From Bacillus sp. OxB-1 (GTDB taxonomy: Bacteria > Bacillota > Bacilli > Bacillales_A > Planococcaceae), in assembly GCF_000829195.1 (NCBI RefSeq), contig NZ_AP013294.1:1251001-1315000 (forward strand): a stretch of DNA of 64,000 nucleotides, read 5' to 3'. This document shows positions 8,723 to 16,108 of this stretch, one piece after another. How positions within the stretch are numbered: the stretch's first letter is position 1; the number at the start of each line of letters is the position of its first letter. Position numbers and translations under genes: made by a program. The notes under the pieces are model-generated. The model made no database searches, was not told where the DNA came from, and saw only the letters and a program-made list of their open reading frames with translations.

Positions 8723-10387
8723 TTAGCAAAGATCTGGTTCCAGGACGACTAATGTCGGCACTTCCTGGTACGGGAATCCTTGGATGTTTTGTACGCGCTT
8801 GAAGAATTTGTAGAATCGTTCGTTCGGCAGTCCTTCGTTCCGGAACTGCTCCACGATGGCTACAATGAGAGGGACAAGCTTTTCAGGCTCCAACCCTTCC
8901 ACAACTGGAACGCCGACATGTGCATTGCGTCCCATCGCTTTCGCTCCGAGGAAGACGTCGAATTTCTTGCGGCGATAGACGATGCCGATATCTTCTGCAA
9001 CTGCTCCATAGCAGGCCATGCCGCAACCGTTGAAGCCGATTTTCAGCTCTTTCGGCACACTGAGGCCGCCGAGTTTTTTCATTAACTCCTCCGCATAAGG
9101 AATCGGATCTTGCTTGTCTCCATCACAAAAATCGCAAGCTTTCACTTTGACGACATTGCCGGCAGGGGCGAGCAGCCATCCTTCTTGCTCCAAACGGGAT
9201 GTGATTGCTTCTGGATCTTCGGTTTGCAATGAAATTTTAAATTCATGATCCGGTGTGTATTCGATTTCGCCGTTGTTGCCGACGATTTCCGCTAAAGCCG
9301 CCAGTTGGCTTGGAGACATCTTTTTATTGGCCACGCCAGGGGAGACAGTGAATTCAAATAGTCGGTGCTCTTGGAATAGCGGGCTGACCGCATCCGGTGC
9401 CGTGCCATCCAATTGAGCGAGTGCTTGTTCGGCCAGCTCTAAAACGCTATTGTTTTGAGGTTCGGCCAGCTCTAAAACGCTATTGTTTTGAGGTTCGGTT
9501 TGTATTAATTCAGTTTTTTTTTCCGCTAATACAGGCTCTTCCTCTTTTTCGCCGCCGTGCAACGCCCATGGCTCGTTCTCTTCTTTCAGCCGTTGATGCG
9601 GTTTTAACGGCTGTTTCTCTTCGCCGAGCGTATATTTACGCTGGTAGCCGCGAGGTGTGATGATTTTGCCATCGTACAGAAATGTCGTGCTATTTCCGAT
9701 AATTACTGTCGTCAGCATGCCGATGTCATGATCCAACATATGCTCGAGGTCGGTGATGACGATGTGCTGCCGGTCCCGATAGGCGCTTTTGACAAGGCCG
9801 ACCGGAGTTTGAGGCGAACGGTATTGGAGCAGGATCCTTTGCGTTTCCTCGATTTGACGTGTCCGTCTGCCGCTTTTCGGGTTGTAGAGCGCGATGACAA
9901 AGTCGGCCATAGCCGCCGCTTCCACCCGCTTTTTAATCCATTCCCATGGGGTCAAATGGTCGCTCAAGCTAATCGTGCATGAATCATGCATGACCGGAGC
10001 GCCAAGAAGGGAAGCGCATGCTTGGATAGCGGAGACGCCTGGAACGACTTCCAACCCGACGCCCGTCTCTTCATTCCATCCTTTTTCGACAAGCACTTCG
10101 TAAATCAGGCCCGCCATGCCGTAAACTCCGGCATCGCCGCTTGAGATGACCGCGACGGTATGTCCGGCTTCCGCCAGTTTCACCGCTTCCTGTGCACGAC
10201 CCACTTCTTCCGTCATGCCGGTGCTGACGATTTGCTGCTCCGGTGTCAGCAGATGGCGAATCAACTCGACATATGTTTTGTAGCCGATGATAACGTCGCA
10301 TTCCGCAAAAGCATCCCGGGCCCGCTGCGTCATATGCTGCTCACTTCCAGGACCAAAACCGATTGCAATCAATTTACCTTTCTTCAT
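8723..10387 (-). CDS. cbiH: Precorrin-3B C17-methyltransferase fused to a ferredoxin/nitrite-reductase-like domain (CbiH60 type)
   Basis: Methylates C17 and drives ring contraction to cobalt-precorrin-4. The N-terminal methylase domain (about 1-245) has IAIGFGPGSEQHMTQRA and VVPGVSAIQACASLLGAP. After a low-complexity linker comes a nitrite/sulfite-reductase-like half with CDFC and CGMAC, four cysteines placed as for a [4Fe-4S] cluster. This matches the 60-kDa CbiH60 of Bacillus megaterium, which carries such a cluster. I start at 10387, where AAAGGAGG lies 7 nt upstream; a longer open frame runs into the leader terminator and is not credible. The linker contains a perfect tandem duplication of 33 bp (11 residues, EPQNNSVLELA twice) near 9430-9497. 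First gene of the operon, behind a cobalamin riboswitch. Confidence 0.92.
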   Translation of the reverse strand: MKKGKLIAIGFGPGSEQHMTQRARDAFAECDVIIGYKTYVELIRHLLTPEQQIVSTGMTEEVGRAQEAVKLAEAGHTVAVISSGDAGVYGMAGLIYEVLVEKGWNEETGVGLEVVPGVSAIQACASLLGAPVMHDSCTISLSDHLTPWEWIKKRVEAAAMADFVIALYNPKSGRRTRQIEETQRILLQYRSPQTPVGLVKSAYRDRQHIVITDLEHMLDHDIGMLTTVIIGNSTTFLYDGKIITPRGYQRKYTLGEEKQPLKPHQRLKEENEPWALHGGEKEEEPVLAEKKTELIQTEPQNNSVLELAEPQNNSVLELAEQALAQLDGTAPDAVSPLFQEHRLFEFTVSPGVANKKMSPSQLAALAEIVGNNGEIEYTPDHEFKISLQTEDPEAITSRLEQEGWLLAPAGNVVKVKACDFCDGDKQDPIPYAEELMKKLGGLSVPKELKIGFNGCGMACYGAVAEDIGIVYRRKKFDVFLGAKAMGRNAHVGVPVVEGLEPEKLVPLIVAIVEQFRNEGLPNERFYKFFKRVQNIQGFPYQEVPTLVVLEPDLC

Positions 10388-10422
10388 CCTGCATCCTCCT
10401 TTAATGTATCGAAAATGAAAAT

Positions 10423-10464
10423 AAAAAAAGCATCTCCAACCAGGGATGGTTAGAAATGCTTTTG
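10423..10464 (-). terminator. Attenuator terminator of the cbi-operon riboswitch
   Basis: On the minus strand AAGCATTTCTAACC pairs with GGTTGGAGATGCTT, followed by T7. It lies between the riboswitch and cbiH60, so it is the expression platform: transcription stops when cobalamin is bound. Confidence 0.85.
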
Positions 10465-10497
10465 TTTTCAACGAATGGAAAGTGTGAAAACCGTACA

Positions 10498-10706
10498 GTC
10501 CTAACACTTCCCCATTTCCCGTAGGTCAAGCAGTGCTGTTAGAAAAGGCAGGTCTCCTGACTTATGGTCATCGTTTTCCGCTCCTTCCCGTCTGAGACAG
10601 TGGATTCTGCGGAAAACTACCAAATTACAGTGGCGGGACCGTGCCGGATTTACACCGGACTTCCCTTTTAAGCGCAACCAAGGCGCACCTTTTCCCGTTC
10701 ATATGA
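10498..10706 (-). promoter_or_regulatory. Cobalamin riboswitch 1 (controls the cbi operon)
   Basis: Reading the minus strand from 10706 downward shows the conserved AAAAGGGAAGTCCGGTG, CACGGTCCCGCCACTGTAA, GGGAAGGAGC and the B12 box AAGTCAGGAGACCTGCC. These are the hallmark blocks of the AdoCbl riboswitch. A further hairpin, AACACT...AGTGTT (10501-10535), is shared base for base with riboswitch 2. B12 binding should repress corrin synthesis through the terminator just downstream. Confidence 0.95.
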
Positions 10707-10733
10707 AATTTAGTAACCTTGTAATCTATACTC

Positions 10734-10762
10734 AGTATTCATAACTTTACTGCAATTGTCAA
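10734..10762 (-). promoter_or_regulatory. Promoter of the cbi operon leader
   Basis: On the minus strand: -35 TTGACA (10757-10762), 17-nt spacer, -10 AATACT (10734-10739). The same -35, spacer and -10 recur ahead of riboswitch 2. Confidence 0.7.
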
Positions 10763-10927
10763 CCCGCTTTGAAAAATCAATGATGCCTTGGCGCAATTTG
10801 CCGCGGAGTAATTTGGACTATTTGAGAGTTCCCTAAATAGCCGCCTCTAGTCTCCGAAGACTTTATTCAAGACGAAGGCGAGGGGAGGGGCCTCTTTGTC
10901 CGCCGCTCCGCTTGCGGGATAAATAAT
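10763..10927. other. Intergenic gap between the cbi promoter and the btuD stop
   Basis: About 165 bp without a gene. I see no convincing T-tailed terminator for btuFCD here. Only a short AGTCTCCGAAGACT hairpin is visible near 10850. Confidence 0.4.
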
Positions 10928-11704
10928 TTAATGGGCCGGAAATGCGGAAAGGTACGTAATGTGAATATGGCCGGTCTTCGGGTGTTGTTCAATCTCTGCA
11001 TTCACTTGGAAAACGGTAGCCAACATTTCTGCGGTCAACACTTCTTCGGGCGTCCCGGAACGGACGATTTGCCCATCTTGCACCACATAAATCCGATTGC
11101 AATACGTGGCCGCGATATTCAGGTCATGCAGAGCGGAAATAACCGTCAGTTGAAGACTTTTTGCCAAATCCATCACCTGAAGCTGGTGATGAATGTCAAG
11201 GTGATTGGTCGGCTCGTCCAAGATTAATATTTTGGCCTGCTGGGAAATGGCTCTGGCAATAAGGGCGCGCTGTTTCTCTCCACCCGACAGTGTGGCGAAT
11301 CCTCGTTCCCTTTTATCAATAAGCCCGACTTGCATCAGTGCATGATCGACGATGTCTCTGTCCGACTGGCTGTCCAAGTCGAACCATTTTTTATGGGGAG
11401 CCCTTCCCATCAGCACCATTTCTTCGACGGTAAAGTCGAATGACAAAGCTCCTTCTTGACTGACTACCGCCATCTGCTTTGCCAAACTTTTTGCCGAGAG
11501 GGTGGAAATATCCCGATCAGCGATGCTGATCGTTCCGCTTTGATGGGGGAGGGCGCGATAAATCGATTTCAAGATCGTGGATTTCCCACTGCCATTCGGT
11601 CCGATGATACCGATGAATTCACCTTCCCGGGCGTCGATCGAAATATGACGGGCAATCGGGATTTGATTAATGCACGTTGTCAAATCATCTACAAGAACAC
11701 TCAA
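10928..11704 (-). CDS. btuD: Cobalamin ABC importer, ATP-binding protein
   Basis: ATPase of an iron-siderophore/B12-type importer (FecE/BtuD family). Walker A is GPNGSGKST (about residue 35), the signature is LSGGEKQRALIARA, Walker B is ILILDEPTNHLD and the switch histidine is in SALHDLN. It overlaps the permease gene by 4 nt. Because the operon sits behind a cobalamin riboswitch, B12 or another corrinoid is the likely substrate, not iron. Length 258 aa is normal. Confidence 0.82.
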   Translation of the reverse strand: MSVLVDDLTTCINQIPIARHISIDAREGEFIGIIGPNGSGKSTILKSIYRALPHQSGTISIADRDISTLSAKSLAKQMAVVSQEGALSFDFTVEEMVLMGRAPHKKWFDLDSQSDRDIVDHALMQVGLIDKRERGFATLSGGEKQRALIARAISQQAKILILDEPTNHLDIHHQLQVMDLAKSLQLTVISALHDLNIAATYCNRIYVVQDGQIVRSGTPEEVLTAEMLATVFQVNAEIEQHPKTGHIHITYLSAFPAH

Positions 11705-12789
11705 GATCCATCGCCTCCAAAAGAATAATCACTTTTTCTCAATAGCCAGATGAAGAACGGTCCGCCGCATAATGCGGTGATGATACCGATGGGCAGTTCT
11801 TCGGGTGCCACGGCAATCCGGGCGAAAACATCCGCCCAAATAATGAAGATGGCACCGACCAATGCGCTGACCGGCAACACTTTCCGATGATCCGCTCCGA
11901 TTGCCAGACGGACGAGATGGGGAATCATCAATCCGACAAACCCGATCGCCCCGCTGACCGCAACGATGACTCCCGTCAATAAGGCCGTGACTATAATCAG
12001 TTCTTTCCGGAACCGATGCACGCTGATTCCAAGAGTGCCCGCCGTTTCTTCGCCGAGCAGCAATAAGTTGAGGGCCCGGAACCTCGCCAGCAGGTACAGT
12101 AGGCCGGCAAGCACTATTGGCGCGGGGATGACGAGATAACTCCATTTCGCTCCCGCCAAGCTTCCCATCATCCAAAACATGGCATTGCGGATCCCTTGTT
12201 CATTCGGCGCGGAGATGACGATATAACTGGTGACCGCTGATAAAATCATCGATACGACGACTCCAGCCAATAAAAGTCGAGTCGTTGTCAGCCGGCCCCC
12301 CACGTGGGCAATGAAATAGACGAAAATGATCGAGAGCAAAGCACCTCCGAAAGCGGCAACCGAAAGCGCATATTGGCCGAACATGCTGAACGCCCCGAAC
12401 AGGATGACGACGGTAGCCCCGACCGAAGCACCGGAAGAGACGCCCAAAATATAAGGATCCGCCAAGGAATTTCGGACGAGTGCCTGTATTCCGACCCCGA
12501 CGACCGCCAGCCCCGCCCCGACGACCCCGCCGAGCAGCACGCGGGGAAGGCGGATGTCCCAGATGATCCGTTCTTCAGGCCGACCCCAGTCGATGTCAAA
12601 TAACGGGGAGGAAAGCGGCAGTTGATTCAATACAATTTTCCAGACGGTCAGAGGGTGGATGGAAACGGGCCCGATGATGACGGCCAACGTGATGGAGACC
12701 AACAGGAGGATGAATAGAGCGATAAAGACCGGCACAATGGCGACGGTCTTGGAACTGGCTGATTTGGCTCTTTGTTGCACTAGTGACAT
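11701..12789 (-). CDS. btuC: Cobalamin ABC importer, membrane permease
   Basis: FecCD/BtuC-family permease of 362 aa with about ten hydrophobic segments. Diagnostic stretches are RLPRVLLGGVVGAGLAVVG, NSLADPYILGVSSGAS and GFVGLMIPHLVRLAIG, the last being the cytoplasmic coupling region that contacts the ATPase. An N-terminal soluble stretch of about 15 residues precedes the first helix. It lies 31 nt after btuF and overlaps btuD by 4 nt. Confidence 0.83.
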   Translation of the reverse strand: MSLVQQRAKSASSKTVAIVPVFIALFILLLVSITLAVIIGPVSIHPLTVWKIVLNQLPLSSPLFDIDWGRPEERIIWDIRLPRVLLGGVVGAGLAVVGVGIQALVRNSLADPYILGVSSGASVGATVVILFGAFSMFGQYALSVAAFGGALLSIIFVYFIAHVGGRLTTTRLLLAGVVVSMILSAVTSYIVISAPNEQGIRNAMFWMMGSLAGAKWSYLVIPAPIVLAGLLYLLARFRALNLLLLGEETAGTLGISVHRFRKELIIVTALLTGVIVAVSGAIGFVGLMIPHLVRLAIGADHRKVLPVSALVGAIFIIWADVFARIAVAPEELPIGIITALCGGPFFIWLLRKSDYSFGGDGS

Positions 12790-12820
12790 AGGATCCGTCC
12801 CTTTCCGGTCTTATTCGCAA

Positions 12821-13798
12821 TTAGTTGGATGGGTTATAAAAGCCTTCGACGATCGTTTCCAGAGCCATAGGAATCCGTACACCTTCCGCGGCTGCAGAAA
12901 GAGGGACTACGACGAAGTGTTGCTCTTGGATAGCGGTCGTATCGGCCAACATGGATACGCTATTCAGAAAATCGATTTTCTGGTCAACGGTCGTATCGCC
13001 ATAGTCGATGATGACGATGATTTCTGGATTTCGCTCCACGACCTCCTCCCAATTGACTTGTCCCCAATTCTTCTCAAGGTCGCTGAAAATATTGTCACCG
13101 CCTGCAATCGTGATGAGTTCATTCAAGAAATTTTGTCCGACGGTGAGGGCGGATGTATCGCCGCTATCGAAGACAAAGACCCGTTTCTTTTCATCGGAGA
13201 CCGGGATGGTCTGTTTGATTTCCTCGATCTGCGACTTCATGTCGGAAATCAGTTTGGCCGAGCGATCCTCGACTCCGAAAATTTTCCCGATGTTGTCGAT
13301 ATCCGTGAAAATGTCATCAAGCTTGGGTCCGACGATTGTCGAGGACTGATGTAAATATGGGATGATCCCCTGTGCCAGCAGCTCCTCTTGCGTCCCCAGG
13401 CTGTCTTCTTTGAATGCACTGGCCCAACCGGCGTAGGCAAAGTCCGGATCCTTGCCAAGAAATATTTCTTTGGACGGGTAGGCATCTGCAAGGACGTCAA
13501 TCTTCTCATAGGCCTCTCGGTATTCGGGCAGGATTTCATCATCGAGGTACGCGGTGCCCACCATATGATCTTCCAGACCGAGCGCCAACATCACTTCCGT
13601 GACATGCTGGTTCAGTGTGACGGCACGCTGCGGGACGTCGGCAATCGGCAGCTCCACTCCGTTATTTTCGATGGTGAGCATCTCTTGTTCAGCAGTTGAA
13701 GTCTCCTTATCCGCACCGTTCTCTACACCCTTGTCTGCACACCCACCGACCAGCAGCAAAAGCAGTAATCCCAATGCACTTAATTTTTGTTTTATCAT
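12821..13798 (-). CDS. btuF: Cobalamin ABC importer, substrate-binding lipoprotein
   Basis: Secreted solute-binding lipoprotein: a lipobox LLLVGGCADK follows the signal peptide starting MIKQKLSALG. The body is a FecB/BtuF-type helical-backbone fold (AVTLNQHVTEVMLALGLEDHMVG). I place the start at 13798, where GAAGGAGAA lies upstream; a longer open frame would translate the riboswitch and terminator and is an artefact. Its transcript begins with riboswitch 2, which is the basis for calling it a B12-binding protein. Specificity for a particular corrinoid is not visible. Confidence 0.83.
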   Translation of the reverse strand: MIKQKLSALGLLLLLLVGGCADKGVENGADKETSTAEQEMLTIENNGVELPIADVPQRAVTLNQHVTEVMLALGLEDHMVGTAYLDDEILPEYREAYEKIDVLADAYPSKEIFLGKDPDFAYAGWASAFKEDSLGTQEELLAQGIIPYLHQSSTIVGPKLDDIFTDIDNIGKIFGVEDRSAKLISDMKSQIEEIKQTIPVSDEKKRVFVFDSGDTSALTVGQNFLNELITIAGGDNIFSDLEKNWGQVNWEEVVERNPEIIVIIDYGDTTVDQKIDFLNSVSMLADTTAIQEQHFVVVPLSAAAEGVRIPMALETIVEGFYNPSN

Positions 13799-13863
13799 AA
13801 TTCCAATTCTCCTTCGCCTTGCGTAGTTATGCCAAAGGACGAGATCGATAGGCGAGAACTGAT

Positions 13864-13908
13864 AAAAAATAAAAAGCGCATCTAACCGAAACAGGGTTAG
13901 AAACGCTA
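13864..13908 (-). terminator. Attenuator terminator of the btuFCD riboswitch
   Basis: On the minus strand AGCGTTTCTAACC pairs with GGTTAGATGCGCT, followed by TTTTATTTTTT. It is closely related in sequence to the terminator of the cbi operon leader. Confidence 0.85.
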
Positions 13909-13939
13909 TTGTATTCCATGTGAAAAAATGGATGAGCCG

Positions 13940-14145
13940 TCTTCTAACACTTCCCCATTTCCCGTAGGTCAAGCAGTGTCGCTGGAAAAGGCAGGTCTCC
14001 TGACTTATGACCATAGCTTTTCGCTCCTTCCCATCTTGGCAGATAGTGGATGTTTGCAAAAAACGGCCAGTTCACAGTGGCGGGACCGTGCCGGTTTTGC
14101 ACCGGGCTTCCCTTTTAAACACGATGATCGTGTACCTTTTCCCAT
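13940..14145 (-). promoter_or_regulatory. Cobalamin riboswitch 2 (controls btuFCD)
   Basis: Minus-strand blocks AAAAGGGAAGCCCGGTG, CACGGTCCCGCCACTGTGA, GGGAAGGAGC and AAGTCAGGAGACCTGCC are all present and in order. The 3' hairpin block (13946-13978) is identical to that of riboswitch 1 over more than 30 nt. The element looks like a recent duplicate of riboswitch 1, carried together with promoter and terminator. Confidence 0.95.
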
Positions 14146-14175
14146 ATCGTCTATTCGGTTTGGCAATCTATCAAC

Positions 14176-14204
14176 AGTATTCAGAAATGCACGAGAAATG
14201 TCAA
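14176..14204 (-). promoter_or_regulatory. Promoter of btuFCD
   Basis: Minus strand: -35 TTGACA (14199-14204), 17-nt spacer, -10 AATACT (14176-14181); same arrangement as the cbi promoter. Confidence 0.65.
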
Positions 14205-14222
14205 TCCCTAAAAATATGAAGC

Positions 14223-14252
14223 TTGCCTTTCTCTGAACGGTCCGGCTATAAT
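14223..14252 (+). promoter_or_regulatory. Promoter of the divergent corrinoid-regulated operon
   Basis: -35 TTGCCT (14223-14228), 18-nt spacer, -10 TATAAT (14247-14252), about 40 nt before riboswitch 3. It lies back to back with the btuFCD promoter. Confidence 0.7.
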
Positions 14253-14287
14253 AAACCCAATTCATTGGATCCGATTGAAAATTGAAT

Positions 14288-14460
14288 AACGATGAGATGT
14301 CAGGCGCTAATCCATAGCTTAATAGGGAATCCGGTTCAAATCCGGAACTGTCCCCGCAACTGTAAGTGTCGACGAAATGAGGAACATCCACTGTGCCGCT
14401 GTGCATGGGAAGGGCTCAAAGTAGGAGGAAGCACAAGTCAGGAGACCTACCTGCATCTCG
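14288..14460 (+). promoter_or_regulatory. Cobalamin riboswitch 3 (plus strand)
   Basis: Contains AATAGGGAATCCGGTTC, ACTGTCCCCGCAACTGTAAG, ATGGGAAGGGCTC and the B12 box AAGTCAGGAGACC. The order is that of AdoCbl riboswitches. It is clearly diverged from riboswitches 1 and 2 and has its own terminator at 14559. It controls the plus-strand ABC importer/methyltransferase/ferredoxin operon. Confidence 0.93.
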
Positions 14461-14558
14461 AAGTTTCAAATCTCCGGGGGGTGAGAGTGGGACGATACAT
14501 ACTGACCGATTGCGCCTCGTAAGGACGCGTTCAAATGGAACCATTTTGTGTCGTTAAG

Positions 14559-14602
14559 CCAGCCCTTTTCCGTGAGTGGAGAAGGGCTTTTATTTTTGGA
14601 TT
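14559..14602 (+). terminator. Attenuator terminator of riboswitch 3
   Basis: AGCCCTTTTCC and GGAGAAGGGCTTTTATTTTT form a GC-rich stem with a T-rich tail, about 100 nt after the B12 box and 370 nt before the first gene. Confidence 0.85.
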
Positions 14603-14630
14603 TGGTGCTGCGTGGCTGGGTTGATGGACA

Positions 14631-14777
14631 GGCAGTGGCGTTCGGTAAAGGATTGCTTGCATTCACAGGTGGTTTGCTTGCATTCGCTTGCTGTTTGCTT
14701 GCATTCGGAGGTTGTTTTCTTGCAAGTTGTCGCGACTTGCTTGCGCTGGACTACTGTTTGCTTGCAATTGGTGTCTT
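14631..14777. repeat. Short-word tandem array B (exact 21-nt units)
   Basis: Six units of exactly 21 nt start at 14652, 14673, 14694, 14715, 14736 and 14757, preceded by one degenerate unit. The word is TTTGCTTGCATTCGG; the last six bases of each unit vary. The array lies inside the long 5' leader between the riboswitch 3 terminator and the first gene. The remainder of the leader to 14950 holds no gene I can support. A 98-codon frame through the array gives a repetitive Leu/Ala peptide because 21 is a multiple of three. Confidence 0.8.
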
Positions 14778-14971
14778 TTTGACTAGGGGCGGGAGTGGTG
14801 CTATGCCAAATTCCGCGCGAAAGGCGAAGATGTTTCGGTTTTAATTCAAGGTGTACGGGTTTTGCCCGTGGGTGTGTGAGTTCGCTATGTGGATATGTCA
14901 GATTCCACGTAGGATTGCCGGATTGGCGATCCTTGTCGAACTATAAATTTAATAGGAGGATTTGATTCGAT

Positions 14972-16105
14972 ATGAAGAATTATATAAAACTATTGTTCGC
15001 TTGCGTATTGCTGCTTGGCATCGGGACGGCTTGTTCCAACGCCGCGACGACGCAGCCGGCTGCTGTTGCGGAAGAGAAACCGGAAGTGCCGGAGACGATT
15101 ACATTCGAAGATTCGACAGGGAAGGAGTTCACTCTCGAACTTCCGCTGGAACGGGTCGTGGTCATCAATCGCAATACGGCCGAGGCGTTGAAAGTCTTAG
15201 GAGTGGACAAAGAGATTATCGCGACAGGAGATACGACGCTTGAGAATAATCCGTATCTTGGTTTCGAAGATCGCCCGGATGTCGGGAAAACAAGTGAAAT
15301 CAATTTTGAGACGATTCTTAGTTTGAATCCACAAGTCGTTTTTACCTTTACGAACCGGCCGGATTCCACGTTGGAAGAGAAACTGGAGCCTGCGGGAATT
15401 CAAGTTGTCCGGATTAATAATTACCTTCCGGAATCGATGGATGAAGAACTGCAATTGCTCGGAAAGTTATTCGGCAAGGAGGAAAAGGCCGCGGAATTTT
15501 TAACCTGGAAACATGGAATTGAAGAGTTGCTGGAAAAACGGGTCGCGGACATTCCAGATGATGAAAAGAAAACAGTCATGGCGCTTTCGGTAGGGGCTCT
15601 CAATTCTCAAGGGGCTTATCAAGTGTTTCCGAGTCAGTCATTGGACGGGAAACCGGGTGTCGGGGAAGGCGTTGCCACGTTACTGGCGGGCGGTATCGAT
15701 GCCGCAGACTTACAATGGGATCCGAGTGAAGCATCGACAACCATCCGTGTCGATGAAGAATATGTATTGGAACGGAATCCGGAAGTGCTGACTCTCCATG
15801 GAACATGGCTGGGCGGTTATGAAACGACTGATTTCACAGAGTATGAAGAAGTCTATCAGCATTTGCTGAACACAACGTCGATTCCAAAACTGTCAGCGGG
15901 GAAGACGGAGGATGTGTACATTTTCCATACAAATATCATCGGATCGGATAAACGATATATCGGAACTCTTCAACTGGCAAAATACTTATATCCCGAGCGC
16001 TTTGAAGATATCGATCCCGATGCTTACTTGAAAGAGTACTTTGAAAAATGGCTCGGTGTTGAGAATCAAGGGATCTGGTACTACACACCAACTGAAAAGG
16101 ATTAA
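14972..16105 (+). CDS. ABC importer substrate-binding lipoprotein, cobalamin-riboswitch controlled
   Basis: Secreted lipoprotein of 377 aa with signal peptide and lipobox (LGIGTACSN, cysteine near residue 21). The fold is FecB-like: LERVVVINRNTAEALKVLGV, then FETILSLNPQVVFTFT. It is longer than btuF (377 versus about 325 aa) and only distantly similar, so the substrate may differ: a corrinoid precursor, another tetrapyrrole or a metal chelate. AGGAGG precedes the ATG by 12 nt. First gene of a five-gene operon whose leader holds riboswitch 3, which ties the substrate to B12 status. Confidence 0.8.
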   Translation: MKNYIKLLFACVLLLGIGTACSNAATTQPAAVAEEKPEVPETITFEDSTGKEFTLELPLERVVVINRNTAEALKVLGVDKEIIATGDTTLENNPYLGFEDRPDVGKTSEINFETILSLNPQVVFTFTNRPDSTLEEKLEPAGIQVVRINNYLPESMDEELQLLGKLFGKEEKAAEFLTWKHGIEELLEKRVADIPDDEKKTVMALSVGALNSQGAYQVFPSQSLDGKPGVGEGVATLLAGGIDAADLQWDPSEASTTIRVDEEYVLERNPEVLTLHGTWLGGYETTDFTEYEEVYQHLLNTTSIPKLSAGKTEDVYIFHTNIIGSDKRYIGTLQLAKYLYPERFEDIDPDAYLKEYFEKWLGVENQGIWYYTPTEKD

Positions 16106-16108
16106 AAA

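Noticed and set aside
8723..10507. Longer cbiH60 reading to 10507
   Set aside because: The extra 40 codons cover the attenuator terminator; the ribosome binding site fits the start at 10387.
12821..14059. Longer btuF reading to 14059
   Set aside because: The extra 87 codons would translate the riboswitch and its terminator; the lipoprotein signal peptide starts at 13798.
14548..14844. 98-codon plus-strand gene in the riboswitch 3 leader
   Set aside because: It runs through the terminator and the 21-nt array; the repetitive Leu/Ala peptide reflects the period being a multiple of three.
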